Shown: positions 1 through 7,413, counted from the stretch's first letter. The stretch is 25,525 bases of DNA from an uncultured Clostridia bacterium (GCA_934630975.1 CAKTXH010000031.1:1-25525), one strand, 5' to 3'. Numbers and translations: made by a program. The notes: generated by a model not told the origin, from the letters alone.

Positions 1-1299
1 ATGTTCGAGCCGGTGACCAAGCGCACCAAGCTCGTCATGCGCCCGGATTCCATCGCGGAAATCACGCGGCTGGCGTTCAAATACGCCGAGGGCGAAGGCA
101 AGCCCGGCGCAACGCATATCGACCTGCCCGTGGACGTTTCACTTCAGGATGTGCCGGAAAACGAAACGCCGCTGCACCGCGCAGGCCCGAACCCCGAAAG
201 CGCCTCGCTGGAGCACATCGAAATCGCGGCGGGTCTGATCTTCCGCAGCCAGAACCCGGTAATCCTTGTCGGCAGCGACGCGGTGCGCGAGGACGCCAGC
301 GAAGCGCTGACCGAGATGGCCGAAACGCTGCACATTCCCGTCGTCAACACGATGATGGCCAAGGGCATGATTCCCTACACCAGCCCCTATTCCCTCTGGA
401 CGGTCGGTATTCCGCAGAAGGATTACGCCAACCGCGTGCTCGAAAACGCTGATCTGCTCATCTGCGTCGGCTACGATATCGTGGAATACGCGCCCCAGCG
501 CATCAACCCGACGCGCAAAACGCCCATTCTGCACATCAACACCATGCCCGCGCACATCAACAAATACTATCAGACCACGTGCGAGGTCGTCGGCGATATC
601 AGCGATTCGCTGCACCGCATCACCCTGCGCACCCACCGCACGCAGGAACCCACCGCCGCGCTGGCCATCCGCGAGCAGCTTGTCGCCGAACACGAGAGCT
701 ATGCGGCGGACGCATCCTTCCCGATGAAGCCGCAGCGCGTGCTGAGCGACGTGCGCAAGGCGATGCGCCCGGGCGACATTCTGCTCTCCGACGTGGGCGC
801 GCACAAGATGTGGATTGCCCGGCATTACAACTGCTACAAGCCGAAAACCTGCCTGATTTCCAACGGCTTCGCGACGATGGGCTTTTCCCTGCCCGGCGCG
901 CTGGCGGCGAAGCTCGTTTCGCCGGATAAGCGCGTGCTGGTCGTCACCGGCGACGGCGGCTTCATGATGAACAGTCAGGAGCTGGAAACCGCCGTGCGCG
1001 AACATCTGCCCTTTGTGGTGCTGGTATTTGTGGACGGCGGCTACGGCCTGATCAAGTGGAAGGGCATGGATAAGTTCGGCGAGACGCACTACTGCGATTT
1101 CACCAACCCCAACCTGGTCGCCTATGCCGAGGCGATGCACTGCAAGGGCTACCGCATCAATGCCGCAGAGGAGCTTCTGCCGACGCTGGAAGACGCGTTT
1201 AAGCAGGACGTGCCCGCGCTCATCGAGTGCCCGATTGATTACACTGAAAACGGCAAGCTGACCCAGCACCTCAAGGAAGTTTACGCGCATTTGGAGTAA
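1..1299 (+). CDS. alsS: Acetolactate synthase, AlsS-like (5' end outside window)
   Basis: A thiamine-diphosphate enzyme that condenses two pyruvates to 2-acetolactate, for acetoin or branched-chain amino acid synthesis in the cytoplasm. The 432 residues visible match the family from roughly residue 120 onward, covering the end of the N-terminal domain, the central domain and the C-terminal TPP-binding domain. The ATG at base 1 is therefore internal, and the catalytic glutamate of the first domain lies outside. The diphosphate-binding stretch GDGGFMMNSQELETAV is clear (about residues 317-332). The C-terminus (CPIDYTENGKLTQHL) resembles catabolic AlsS better than biosynthetic IlvB. One oddity: the usual Asn metal ligand in the (N)(N/D) pair that closes this motif reads Val-Asp (V344-D345). 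Other TPP decarboxylases of the same fold cannot be fully excluded. The gene ends at a hairpin shared with the convergent psuG. Confidence 0.85.
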   Translation: MFEPVTKRTKLVMRPDSIAEITRLAFKYAEGEGKPGATHIDLPVDVSLQDVPENETPLHRAGPNPESASLEHIEIAAGLIFRSQNPVILVGSDAVREDASEALTEMAETLHIPVVNTMMAKGMIPYTSPYSLWTVGIPQKDYANRVLENADLLICVGYDIVEYAPQRINPTRKTPILHINTMPAHINKYYQTTCEVVGDISDSLHRITLRTHRTQEPTAALAIREQLVAEHESYAADASFPMKPQRVLSDVRKAMRPGDILLSDVGAHKMWIARHYNCYKPKTCLISNGFATMGFSLPGALAAKLVSPDKRVLVVTGDGGFMMNSQELETAVREHLPFVVLVFVDGGYGLIKWKGMDKFGETHYCDFTNPNLVAYAEAMHCKGYRINAAEELLPTLEDAFKQDVPALIECPIDYTENGKLTQHLKEVYAHLE

Positions 1300-1302
1300 G
1301 CC

Positions 1303-1342
1303 AAAAGGCGCTTCCCTCGTTCGGACAGGGAAAGCGCCTTTT
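1303..1342. terminator. Bidirectional terminator between alsS and psuG
   Basis: An inverted repeat pairs AAAAGGCGCTT(C)CCT with AGGG(A)AAGCGCCTTTT around a short loop. It has A/T runs on both sides, so it can stop transcription from alsS (+) and psuG (-), which converge here with only 57 bases between their stop codons. Confidence 0.8.
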
Positions 1343-1356
1343 CGTATGCTTTTTTC

Positions 1357-2280
1357 TTACTTCGCCAGCTCGACAGCGATCTGCGCCGCCGCACGGGCGT
1401 TGTTATAGGCCAGCTGGATGTTGGTCTTGAGGCTGTCGCCGCCGGTCAGCTCGACAATGTGCGCGAGCAGGAACGGGGTGATGTTCTTGCCCTTCACGCC
1501 GGCCTCGTCGGCCATCGCCATCGCCTTGTCGATAACAGCACTCATCTGGTCGAAATCCATCGCGTATTCTTCCGGCACCGGGTTGCCGATAAGCATGCCA
1601 CCCTGAAGGCCCATGCCCCACTTCGCCTTGGCAATCGCCGCGACGTCCGCCGGGGTCTTGGCGTTGTAATCCACGCCAAAGCCGCTCTTGCGGCAGTAGA
1701 ACGCCGGGAAATCGTCGGTATTCAGGCCGAGCACCGGAACGCCCATCGTCTCCAGATACTCGAGCGTGCGGCCGATATCCAGAATCATCTTCGCGCCCGC
1801 GCAGACGACCGCAACCGGGGTATGCGCCAGTTCCTGAAGGTCGGCGCTCACGTCCATGGTCACCTCGCCGTGGCGATGCACACCGCCGATACCGCCGGTG
1901 GCAAAGATGTGGATGCCCGCCATGTTCGCCAGAATCATCGTGGTGGCAACGGTGGTCGCGCCGGTCAGCTTCTTGGCGACGACGATCGGCAGGTCGCGGC
2001 GGCTCACCTTGAGTACGCCCTTGGCCTCGCACATGCGAACAAGCTCAGCCTCGGTCAGGCCGCACTTGAGGCGGCCGTCGATGATCGCCATCGTCGCCGG
2101 AATTGCGCCCTGCTCGCGGATGATCTTCTCCACCTCGCGGGCGAAGCTCAGGTTCTCCGGGTACGGCATGCCGTGGCTGAGGATGGTGCTCTCCAGCGCG
2201 ACGACGGGCTTGCCGGTGCGAACGGCTTCTTCGATTTCCGGGGTGACGTCCATGTAAGCTTTGAGATCAAAATTGTTCAT
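1357..2280 (-). CDS. psuG: Pseudouridine-5'-phosphate glycosidase
   Basis: Splits pseudouridine 5'-phosphate into uracil and ribose 5-phosphate, breaking the C-C glycosidic bond, in the cytoplasm. The 307 residues are full length for the PsuG/IndA family. Family signatures are visible: ALESTILSHGMPYP with the expected catalytic Glu30, the glycine-rich GGIGGVHRHGE (residues 129-139), CAGAKMILDIG with the expected Schiff-base Lys164, and GNPVPEE. The ATG overlaps the stop of psuK by four bases (ATGA), so the two are translationally coupled, kinase first. Together they salvage pseudouridine from RNA turnover. No dedicated transporter or regulator lies next to them. Confidence 0.95.
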   Translation of the reverse strand: MNNFDLKAYMDVTPEIEEAVRTGKPVVALESTILSHGMPYPENLSFAREVEKIIREQGAIPATMAIIDGRLKCGLTEAELVRMCEAKGVLKVSRRDLPIVVAKKLTGATTVATTMILANMAGIHIFATGGIGGVHRHGEVTMDVSADLQELAHTPVAVVCAGAKMILDIGRTLEYLETMGVPVLGLNTDDFPAFYCRKSGFGVDYNAKTPADVAAIAKAKWGMGLQGGMLIGNPVPEEYAMDFDQMSAVIDKAMAMADEAGVKGKNITPFLLAHIVELTGGDSLKTNIQLAYNNARAAAQIAVELAK

Positions 2281-3200
2281 TTGATATACTCCTTTACCAT
2301 ATTTTCAATCGCCGCGGGAGACATCTCGCGGCTGATAGTGTCGCTTGAAGAGATGGCGACCATGCCCGCGCCCATGCCGAACGCGAGGATATCCTGCGCC
2401 GAGTATCCCCGGCGGGTCGCATAGATGATGCCGGCCATCGAGGCGTCGCCCGCGCCGGTCGCGTTGACCATGCCGTCAAACGCGCGGCTCTGCCCCCAAA
2501 TGCCGCCCTCCGGGCCGCGGTAATACATGCCGTCCTTCCCCAGAGAGACGAACACACGCCGCACACCTTTGCCGCGTACAATATCGCAGGCCATTTCGAC
2601 GTTTTCCGGCGTATCGACCGGGCAGTCGCTGAGCACTTCCAGCTCCATGCGGTTGGGCTTGATCGTATCGAAACAGCCGATGAACGGTTTCAGCTCCCGC
2701 GCCCATGCCGTCGAAACGGGATCGAGGTACAGCGGCCTGTCGCAGACCTGAGACAGGCGCTCGATGGTCTTGGCGGACAGGTTGCCGTCGCAGACAACCA
2801 TATCCGCGCCGCAGAGCAGATCGCGGGATTCATCCACCAGCTGCGCGTTGAGCTGCTTGATGATGTGCATGTCGCTCATCGCCAGCAGCATATCGCCGTC
2901 GCCATCCATGATGGAGATATAGCTGGAAGAGCGTTCGCCGCGCAGCACACGGGTCGCGCTCATGTCGATTCCGGCCTTTTCGCAGCCTTCGATGATGCCG
3001 CGCCCCTGCACATCGTCGCCAACGACGGTGATCAGCCGCACGGTTTCGCCCAGCCGCGCCAGATTTTCGCAGATGTTGCGGCAAACGCCGCCCAAAGAGG
3101 TATGCAGCGAACCGGGGTTGGAATCCCGCATGATGAGCTGACGATCGCTCTTGCCGTGGATATCCATATTCGCGCCGCCGATACCGGCAATATAACCCAT
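2277..3200 (-). CDS. psuK: Pseudouridine kinase, PfkB family
   Basis: A PfkB/ribokinase-fold sugar kinase expected to phosphorylate pseudouridine to give the substrate of PsuG, the next gene. I chose the ATG at 3200 because GGAGG sits 8 bases upstream and the product then starts with the usual MGYIAGIGGANMD. A longer open frame to 3281 has no ribosome site and reads through the promoter. The product is 307 residues. It has the N-terminal GGANMD substrate-binding turn, the GGVCRNICENLARLG segment typical of the family, and the C-terminal NATGAGDASMAG motif with catalytic Asp252. The pseudouridine specificity is inferred from the psuG overlap; by sequence alone it could be another nucleoside or sugar kinase. 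Confidence 0.88.
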   Translation of the reverse strand: MGYIAGIGGANMDIHGKSDRQLIMRDSNPGSLHTSLGGVCRNICENLARLGETVRLITVVGDDVQGRGIIEGCEKAGIDMSATRVLRGERSSSYISIMDGDGDMLLAMSDMHIIKQLNAQLVDESRDLLCGADMVVCDGNLSAKTIERLSQVCDRPLYLDPVSTAWARELKPFIGCFDTIKPNRMELEVLSDCPVDTPENVEMACDIVRGKGVRRVFVSLGKDGMYYRGPEGGIWGQSRAFDGMVNATGAGDASMAGIIYATRRGYSAQDILAFGMGAGMVAISSSDTISREMSPAAIENMVKEYIK

Positions 3201-3260
3201 TGGTATAGCCTCCAAATGCGCCATGTGTTGAAAAAGTCCCGCCCCTGCGGGGCAAATTTC

Positions 3261-3289
3261 ATTATACTGGTTTTGGTGCAAAAAAGCAA
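3261..3289 (-). promoter_or_regulatory. Probable psuKG promoter
   Basis: On the minus strand a perfect TATAAT (3261-3266) follows TTGCTT (3284-3289) with a 17-base spacer. The start would fall near 3254, so the mRNA would begin with the small hairpin GCCCC-GCA-GGGGC (3241-3253). This could protect the 5' end. The -35 box is weak, so the call rests mainly on the -10 box and position. Confidence 0.6.
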
Positions 3290-3368
3290 CACAAAAAGCG
3301 GTTTGAGAACGCTCTTGCTTCCGCCGAGTTTAGGCAAATTTCGGATTTGCGCATTGATTGTGCAAAAC

Positions 3369-3400
3369 AAAAAACCGACCGCAAAAGCAATCGGCTTTTT
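3369..3400 (-). terminator. Terminator after tRNA-Glu
   Basis: On the minus strand AAGCCGATTGC-TTTT-GCGGTCGGTT forms a ten-pair hairpin (with G-U pairs), and a run of six T follows. It lies right after the CCA end of tRNA-Glu and closes the tRNA transcript. Confidence 0.8.
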
Positions 3401-3401
3401 C

Positions 3402-3476
3402 TGGCACCTCCAATGGGAATCGAACCCATGATTTTGCCTTGAGAGGGCAACGTCTTGACCGCTTGACCATGGAGGC
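3402..3476 (-). tRNA. tRNA-Glu (CTC)
   Basis: A 75-base cloverleaf with CCA encoded. The acceptor stem GCCTCCA pairs with TGGAGGT (one G-U pair), and the T arm is ATGGG-TTCGATT-CCCAT. The anticodon stem TTGCC/GGCAA encloses the loop CTCTCAA, giving anticodon CTC at 3441-3443, which reads GAG. It is three bases downstream of tRNA-Gln and shares its promoter. The CTC anticodon is the less common Glu isoacceptor, as expected in a GC-rich genome that uses GAG often. Confidence 0.95.
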
Positions 3477-3479
3477 AAA

Positions 3480-3553
3480 TGGCTGGGGAACTAGGATTCG
3501 AACCTAGACAATACGAGTCAGAGTCGTAGGTGCTGCCGTTACACAATTCCCCA
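3480..3553 (-). tRNA. tRNA-Gln (CTG)
   Basis: A 74-base cloverleaf with CCA encoded. The acceptor stem TGGGGAA pairs with TTCCCCA and the T arm is CTAGG-TTCGAAT-CCTAG. The anticodon stem TACGA/TCGTA encloses loop CTCTGAC, giving anticodon CTG at 3519-3521, which reads CAG. It is the first gene of a two-tRNA transcript. Confidence 0.95.
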
Positions 3554-3579
3554 ATGAACTGATGTCGCTGACAAAAAGA

Positions 3580-3608
3580 ATTATACCAAAGCAGCGGAAT
3601 TCTGTCAA
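3580..3608 (-). promoter_or_regulatory. Consensus sigma-70-type promoter for the tRNA pair
   Basis: On the minus strand TTGACA (3603-3608) and TATAAT (3580-3585) are separated by exactly 17 bases. Both boxes match consensus at every position, fitting a strong stable-RNA promoter. It starts transcription just upstream of tRNA-Gln. Confidence 0.92.
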
Positions 3609-3654
3609 CACCTTTTTTCAATTTTCTTCCGATTTTGTCAAAAAATGCGTCCGC

Positions 3655-3683
3655 TTGCCTGCAAAGCCAAGATGTGCTATAAT
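3655..3683 (+). promoter_or_regulatory. Promoter of the secreted glycine-rich protein gene
   Basis: TTGCCT (3655-3660), a 17-base spacer and TATAAT (3678-3683) preceded by TGC, an extended -10 element. The next gene starts 69 bases after the -10 box. Confidence 0.75.
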
Positions 3684-3751
3684 GAAGCCCAATTTCAAAC
3701 GCGGCGCGTTCGCCGCATCAGACTGCTTGAAACTTGAAAGGAAGTTGTTTC

Positions 3752-5041
3752 ATGAAAGCAACACGGGCTTTTGTCCTGTTCTTGCTGACTGTTTTTCTCT
3801 GCCCGGCGATAGCCAGCGCCGGGACGCTCGGCCCGGCGCTCAGCTACGGCGAGCTGCTGGAGCTGGTGCAGCAGGCCAGAGACGGCGACATTCTGCTCGT
3901 CTCCGGCGACCTGACCGCGACGGATGAGGCGCTCACTTCTCCCGCGCTGCTGCAAATCTCCGGCGACGGGAAGGCGGTTCTGCACCACCTGCACATCAGC
4001 GATTCTTCCATCATCCTCTCTGACGTGGATCTGCTGGATTCCTTTGTGATTTCCGGCATATCCAACGTGGAGCTTCGCGGCGTGCACGCGCAGGGCGCGC
4101 CAGGCCAGAGCGGCCTTTCGCTGGTCGGCGGCGGCACGCTGCTAATCGACGAAGATTGCGAAATCATCGGCGGCAAAGGCGCGACGGGCGCAGCCATCAG
4201 CCAGTTCGGCGGGGATTTGTACGTCAGCATCGAGGGCAGCATCCGCGGCGGCGAGGGCGGCGGCAGCGGCATGGAGGTTTCCCCTCTGACCGAATACGGC
4301 ACGATGATGCTCGCCGGAAGCATCCGCGGCGGAGACGATCCCATGATGGGCGGCACGGGGCTGAACCTGTTCGACCTGAGCGGCAACGCGTTTATCACCG
4401 TCGCGGGCAGCATCCACGGCGGCAGAGGCGCGGCGGGCGGCGCAGGCATGCAGATCGTCTCCATCGGCGACACGGTTTCCGTTGGCGTGAACGGCGAAGT
4501 CTGCGGCGGCACGGGCATGGAATACGGCGGCGACGCGCTGATTGTGATGGACGCATCCGGCGCGGCTTCCGTCAACCTGAGCGGTATGCTCATCGGCGGC
4601 AACGCAAGCTCGCAGATCGGCGAACCGGGTCAGTCGCTGCTGGTCATCGGCGACAGCGTGGCGCACACGCGCGTGGCGAACTGCCTGCTGCAAGACGGCG
4701 AAAACACGTTCGCCTACGCCAACGCGGTCACGCCTCTGCCGGAGATCACCTCGTCGGTGGACGCGGTTGAACCGCTGGGCACGCCCGAACCCACGCCTAC
4801 GCCTGAACCGACGCATACGCCGACGCCCGCGCCGACAGCTACGCCCGAACCGACGGTTGTGCCGACGCACACGCCTGAACCGACGCTCGAGCCGACGCAC
4901 ACGCCAGCCCCCACGCAGGAACCGACCGCCGAACCGACGGTTGAACCCACGCCGGAGGAAACGCACGAGCCGCAGCCGCCGTCCGATTCGACGGCCGAGC
5001 CTGTTGCGCCGCCCGCCGGCGCACCGGCCGTGGCTCAATAA
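3752..5041 (+). CDS. Secreted glycine-rich coil protein with Pro/Thr tail, function unknown
   Basis: I do not recognise a family. The ATG at 3752 has AAAGGAAG 7 bases upstream and gives 429 residues; an in-frame TTG at 3734 lacks a ribosome site. Residues 1-23 are a signal peptide (hydrophobic FVLFLLTVFL, cleavage likely after ASA). Residues 35-135 alternate short beta-like segments. From about 139 to 290 a glycine-rich unit recurs six times every 25-31 residues (IIGGKGATG, IRGGEGGGSG, IRGGDDPMMGG, IHGGRGAAGG, VCGGTGMEYGG, LIGGNASSQIG), which looks like coils of a parallel beta-solenoid. Residues 344-402 are a PTPEPT/PTHTPEPT-type linker as in exported wall-spanning proteins. No LPXTG motif, surface-layer domain or membrane anchor follows; it ends in an Ala/Pro-rich tail. 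It stands alone with its own promoter and terminator. Export is well supported; role unknown. Confidence 0.85.
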   Translation: MKATRAFVLFLLTVFLCPAIASAGTLGPALSYGELLELVQQARDGDILLVSGDLTATDEALTSPALLQISGDGKAVLHHLHISDSSIILSDVDLLDSFVISGISNVELRGVHAQGAPGQSGLSLVGGGTLLIDEDCEIIGGKGATGAAISQFGGDLYVSIEGSIRGGEGGGSGMEVSPLTEYGTMMLAGSIRGGDDPMMGGTGLNLFDLSGNAFITVAGSIHGGRGAAGGAGMQIVSIGDTVSVGVNGEVCGGTGMEYGGDALIVMDASGAASVNLSGMLIGGNASSQIGEPGQSLLVIGDSVAHTRVANCLLQDGENTFAYANAVTPLPEITSSVDAVEPLGTPEPTPTPEPTHTPTPAPTATPEPTVVPTHTPEPTLEPTHTPAPTQEPTAEPTVEPTPEETHEPQPPSDSTAEPVAPPAGAPAVAQ

Positions 5042-5052
5042 AACGCATGATA

Positions 5053-5089
5053 AAAGGATCGTTCCCCGCGATGAGGAGCGATCCTTTTT
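5053..5089. terminator. Bidirectional terminator
   Basis: AAAGGATCG pairs with CGATCCTTT, followed by a T run on the plus strand and with A residues before it. It lies between the convergent secreted-protein gene and nifU and can serve both. Confidence 0.8.
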
Positions 5090-5100
5090 GATATTCGCTT

Positions 5101-5544
5101 TTACGCTTCGTCCTCGTGTGCCTCGTCCAGCTCGTCCACGTCGTTGACCGGCGGCTTGAGACCCTCGATGGTGATGTTGTTCTTCTGCGCATAATCCCAC
5201 AGCGCGGCATGCACCGCCTGCTCGGCCAGCAGAGAGCAATGCACCTTGACCGGCGGCAGGCCGCCCAGCGCTTCCATCACCGCCTTGTTGGTGACCTCCA
5301 GTGCCTCCTGAATCGTCTTGCCGATGATCATTTCGGTCGCCATTGAGCTGGTCGCAATCGCCGCGCCGCAGCCGAAAGTCTTGAACTTTGCGTCGCGCAC
5401 AACCTGATTCTCGTCGATATCCAGGAAGATGCGCATGATATCGCCGCACTTTGCGTTGCCGACCGTGCCGACGCCGCTGGCGTTATCAATCTCGCCCACG
5501 TTACGCGGGTGCATAAAATGATCCATCACTTTTTCGGTATACAT
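5101..5544 (-). CDS. nifU: Iron-sulfur cluster scaffold, NifU/IscU type
   Basis: The scaffold on which sulfur from the cysteine desulfurase and iron are joined into a cluster before transfer to client proteins. The 147 residues form only the NifU N-terminal (IscU-like) domain; the C-terminal Nfu domain of long NifU is absent. The three ligand cysteines are present: C33 in NAKCGD with the regulatory Asp35, C59 in FGCG, and C103 in KVHCSLLAE. The acidic tail (DVDELDEAHEDEA) is a local addition. AGAGGAG lies 8 bases before the ATG. It follows nifS on the same strand after a 166-base gap full of hairpins. The absence of nitrogenase genes and the Rrf2 regulator suggest general housekeeping cluster assembly. 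Confidence 0.93.
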   Translation of the reverse strand: MYTEKVMDHFMHPRNVGEIDNASGVGTVGNAKCGDIMRIFLDIDENQVVRDAKFKTFGCGAAIATSSMATEMIIGKTIQEALEVTNKAVMEALGGLPPVKVHCSLLAEQAVHAALWDYAQKNNITIEGLKPPVNDVDELDEAHEDEA

Positions 5545-5585
5545 ATTTTTTACTCCTCTGAACTTTTGGGGTTTCGCGCTGCGGC

Positions 5586-5630
5586 GCGACCAAAGGGCTT
5601 TCCGATCGCCCTTTGGAAACCTTCGGTCGC
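5586..5630. repeat. Compound inverted repeat between nifS and nifU
   Basis: An outer pair GCGACC (5586-5591)/GGTCGC (5625-5630) surrounds an inner pair CCAAAGGGC/GCCCTTTGG (5590-5598 and 5608-5616). It would form a branched hairpin in the nifS-nifU mRNA just upstream of the nifU ribosome site. It lacks a T run, so it is more likely an RNA stability or spacing element than a terminator. Confidence 0.6.
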
Positions 5631-5651
5631 AAAACCTGATTATTTATTGCC

Positions 5652-5706
5652 GGGAAGTCCAGAAACCTCAGGTTTCTGGCAGGGCTTGGGGCAGCGCCCC
5701 AAACGT
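5652..5706 (-). repeat. Two-hairpin intergenic repeat, copy A
   Basis: Read on the minus strand, ACGT is followed by hairpin 1, TTGGGGC-GCT-GCCCCAA (5686-5702), the spacer GCCCTGC, hairpin 2, CCAGAAACCT-G-AGGTTTCTGG (5659-5679), then ACTTCCC. A similar order of hairpin, CCTGCC spacer, second hairpin and GACT-CCC appears at 20408-20458. A copy of hairpin 1 alone is at 17840-17859. It starts five bases after the nifS stop codon. Confidence 0.7.
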
Positions 5707-5710
5707 CTCC

Positions 5711-6883
5711 TTACTTCTTCTCCGCGATGAAATCCGCGTAGAGCGGGGACATGCTCCGCAGGCGCGGGATGATCTCCTTGAGCTGATCGACGACGAAATC
5801 CGCATCCGCCATCGTCGTCTCTTCGCTGAGGGACAGGCGCAGCGAACCATGCGCAATCTCGTGCGGGCAGCCGATGGCCAGCAGCACGTGCGACGGATCG
5901 AGCGAACCGCTGGTGCAGGCCGAGCCGCTCGACGCGCAGACGCCCTGCGCATCCAGCAGCATCAGCATGCTCTCGCCCTCGATGAAGCGGAAGCAGAAGT
6001 TGACGTTGCCCGGCAGGCGGTTCGTGCGGTGGCCGTTCAGCTTGGCGTGCGGAATCTCCGCCTCGATACGGCTGATGAGGTGGTCGCGCACGGCGGCAAC
6101 CTTTGCCATCGAAGTTTCCATATTCTCCATCGCCTGCTGCGCGGCCTCGCCCATGCCGACAATGCCCGGCACGTTGCTCGTGCCCGCGCGGCGGTTCTTC
6201 TCCTGCGCGCCGCCATCCATAAACGGCAGCAGCTTCACGCCCTTGCGGATATACAGGAAGCCCACGCCCTTCGGGCCGTGGAACTTATGCGCGCTGACGG
6301 AAAGCAGGTCGATCTGCATCTTATCCACATTCAGCGGGATGTGGCCGAACGCCTGCACCGCGTCGGTGTGGAAGAGCACTCCGTGGCGCTTGCAGACCGC
6401 GCCGATGGCTTCCAGCGGCTCAATCGTGCCGATTTCGTTGTTCGCCGCCATGATGGAGACGAGCACGGTATCCGGGCGGATTGCGGCCTCGACGGCCTCC
6501 GGCGCGACCACGCCGTCCGCATCGACGGGCAGAACGGTCACGTCGAAGCCTTCGCGCTCAAGCGCCTTGGCGCTGTGCAGAATGGCGTGATGCTCGATCG
6601 CCGAGATAATCAGGTGACGCCCCTTTTTCTCGTTGGCATGCATCGCGCCCTTGAGCGCCCAGTTATCGCTCTCCGTGCCGCCGCTGGTGAAGAAAATCTC
6701 CGCGCTCTTCGCGCCGATCACGTCGGCGACCTGCCTGCGCGCCTTCTCCATCGCCGCGTTGCTGGCGTTGGTAAAGCTGTACGTGCCCGCCGGGTTGGCA
6801 TACTGCTCGGTCAGGTACGGCATCATGGCCTCCAAGGCCCTGCCGCTCAGCCGCGTGGTCGCGGCGTTATCCATATAGATCAC
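5711..6883 (-). CDS. nifS: Cysteine desulfurase, NifS/IscS type
   Basis: A pyridoxal-phosphate enzyme that takes sulfur from cysteine as an enzyme-bound persulfide and passes it to the scaffold protein (nifU, downstream). I chose the GTG at 6883: GGGGAG lies 6 bases upstream and the product starts MIYMDNAATT, the usual NifS start. A longer frame to 6967 would overlap rrf2 and has no ribosome site. The 390 residues hold the cofactor lysine K200 (SVSAHKFHGPKG), the residues around H99/H100 (AIEHHA) that pack on the cofactor, and the catalytic C323 in the mobile loop SSGSACTSG. It is transcribed after rrf2 with a 23-base gap, so probably one operon rrf2-nifS-nifU. Confidence 0.94.
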   Translation of the reverse strand: MIYMDNAATTRLSGRALEAMMPYLTEQYANPAGTYSFTNASNAAMEKARRQVADVIGAKSAEIFFTSGGTESDNWALKGAMHANEKKGRHLIISAIEHHAILHSAKALEREGFDVTVLPVDADGVVAPEAVEAAIRPDTVLVSIMAANNEIGTIEPLEAIGAVCKRHGVLFHTDAVQAFGHIPLNVDKMQIDLLSVSAHKFHGPKGVGFLYIRKGVKLLPFMDGGAQEKNRRAGTSNVPGIVGMGEAAQQAMENMETSMAKVAAVRDHLISRIEAEIPHAKLNGHRTNRLPGNVNFCFRFIEGESMLMLLDAQGVCASSGSACTSGSLDPSHVLLAIGCPHEIAHGSLRLSLSEETTMADADFVVDQLKEIIPRLRSMSPLYADFIAEKK

Positions 6884-6906
6884 ACAATTCTCCCCTATTC
6901 TGTTTG

Positions 6907-7350
6907 TTATAGACATGCGCCCGTGTGCCCCGCCGGAACGCTTTCGCCCTCCGGGATGAGGTCGCACAGGGTTACGCCGTCAATGACGTTGTTGATGGCG
7001 CTGTATACCTTGGCAAACACGGCATGGGACGGGCAGACGCCGCTTCTCGTGCAGGCGCGGCCATCCATCGAAACGCACTCGGCCGGGGCGAGATCGCCCT
7101 CCGTGGCGCGCAGAATCATGCCGACGGTGATATCCTCGGGGCGCTTGGCCAGATGATAGCCGCCCTGCGCGCCGCGAACGCTGCGCAGAAGGCCGCTTCG
7201 GGTCAGCACGCTGATGATCTGCTCCATATACTTCCCGGAGATATCCTGCCGCTGGGCGATTTCGCGGACGCTCACCGGCATTTCGCCGTCGTGCTGCGCC
7301 ACATCCGCCATAATGCGCAGGGCATACCGACCCTTGGTTGAAATCATCAT
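6907..7350 (-). CDS. Rrf2-family regulator, IscR-like
   Basis: A winged-helix transcription factor of the Rrf2 family, likely sensing iron-sulfur cluster status and controlling this operon. The ATG at 7350 has GGAGGG 7 bases upstream and gives 147 residues. The N-terminus (STKGRYALRIMADVA) and the recognition region (REIAQRQDISGKYMEQIISVLTRSGLLRSVRG, split here by family position 29-60) are typical. Three cysteines C92, C100 and C106 could bind a cluster. Their C-X7-C-X5-C spacing differs from the C-X5-C-X5-C of E. coli IscR. It is first in the operon before nifS, which supports autoregulation. A cysteine-metabolism regulator (CymR-like) is less likely because CymR lacks such a cluster of cysteines. 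Confidence 0.9.
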   Translation of the reverse strand: MMISTKGRYALRIMADVAQHDGEMPVSVREIAQRQDISGKYMEQIISVLTRSGLLRSVRGAQGGYHLAKRPEDITVGMILRATEGDLAPAECVSMDGRACTRSGVCPSHAVFAKVYSAINNVIDGVTLCDLIPEGESVPAGHTGACL

Positions 7351-7383
7351 GCGCAATCCCTCCGATTCTCACTCAGTATGCCC

Positions 7384-7413
7384 AGTATAGCACTTCATAT
7401 CATACTTCGTCAA
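7384..7413 (-). promoter_or_regulatory. Promoter of rrf2-nifS-nifU
   Basis: On the minus strand TTGACG (7408-7413), an 18-base spacer and TATACT (7384-7389), preceded by TGC. The -35 box and part of the spacer overlap the last codons of the upstream pyridoxal kinase-like gene. AGTAT and ATACT lie as an imperfect inverted repeat within the promoter and AGTAT recurs after it; these could be the Rrf2 operator, but this is a guess. Confidence 0.75.

Noticed and set aside
3262..3621. An open frame on the minus strand across the tRNA genes.
   Set aside because: It is the translation of two tRNA genes and their promoter.
4780..4960. Repeat-rich stretch that might be taken for a tandem repeat array or CRISPR.
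   Set aside because: It is the coding sequence for the Pro/Thr linker; units are 6-18 bases, irregular and in frame, with no spacers.
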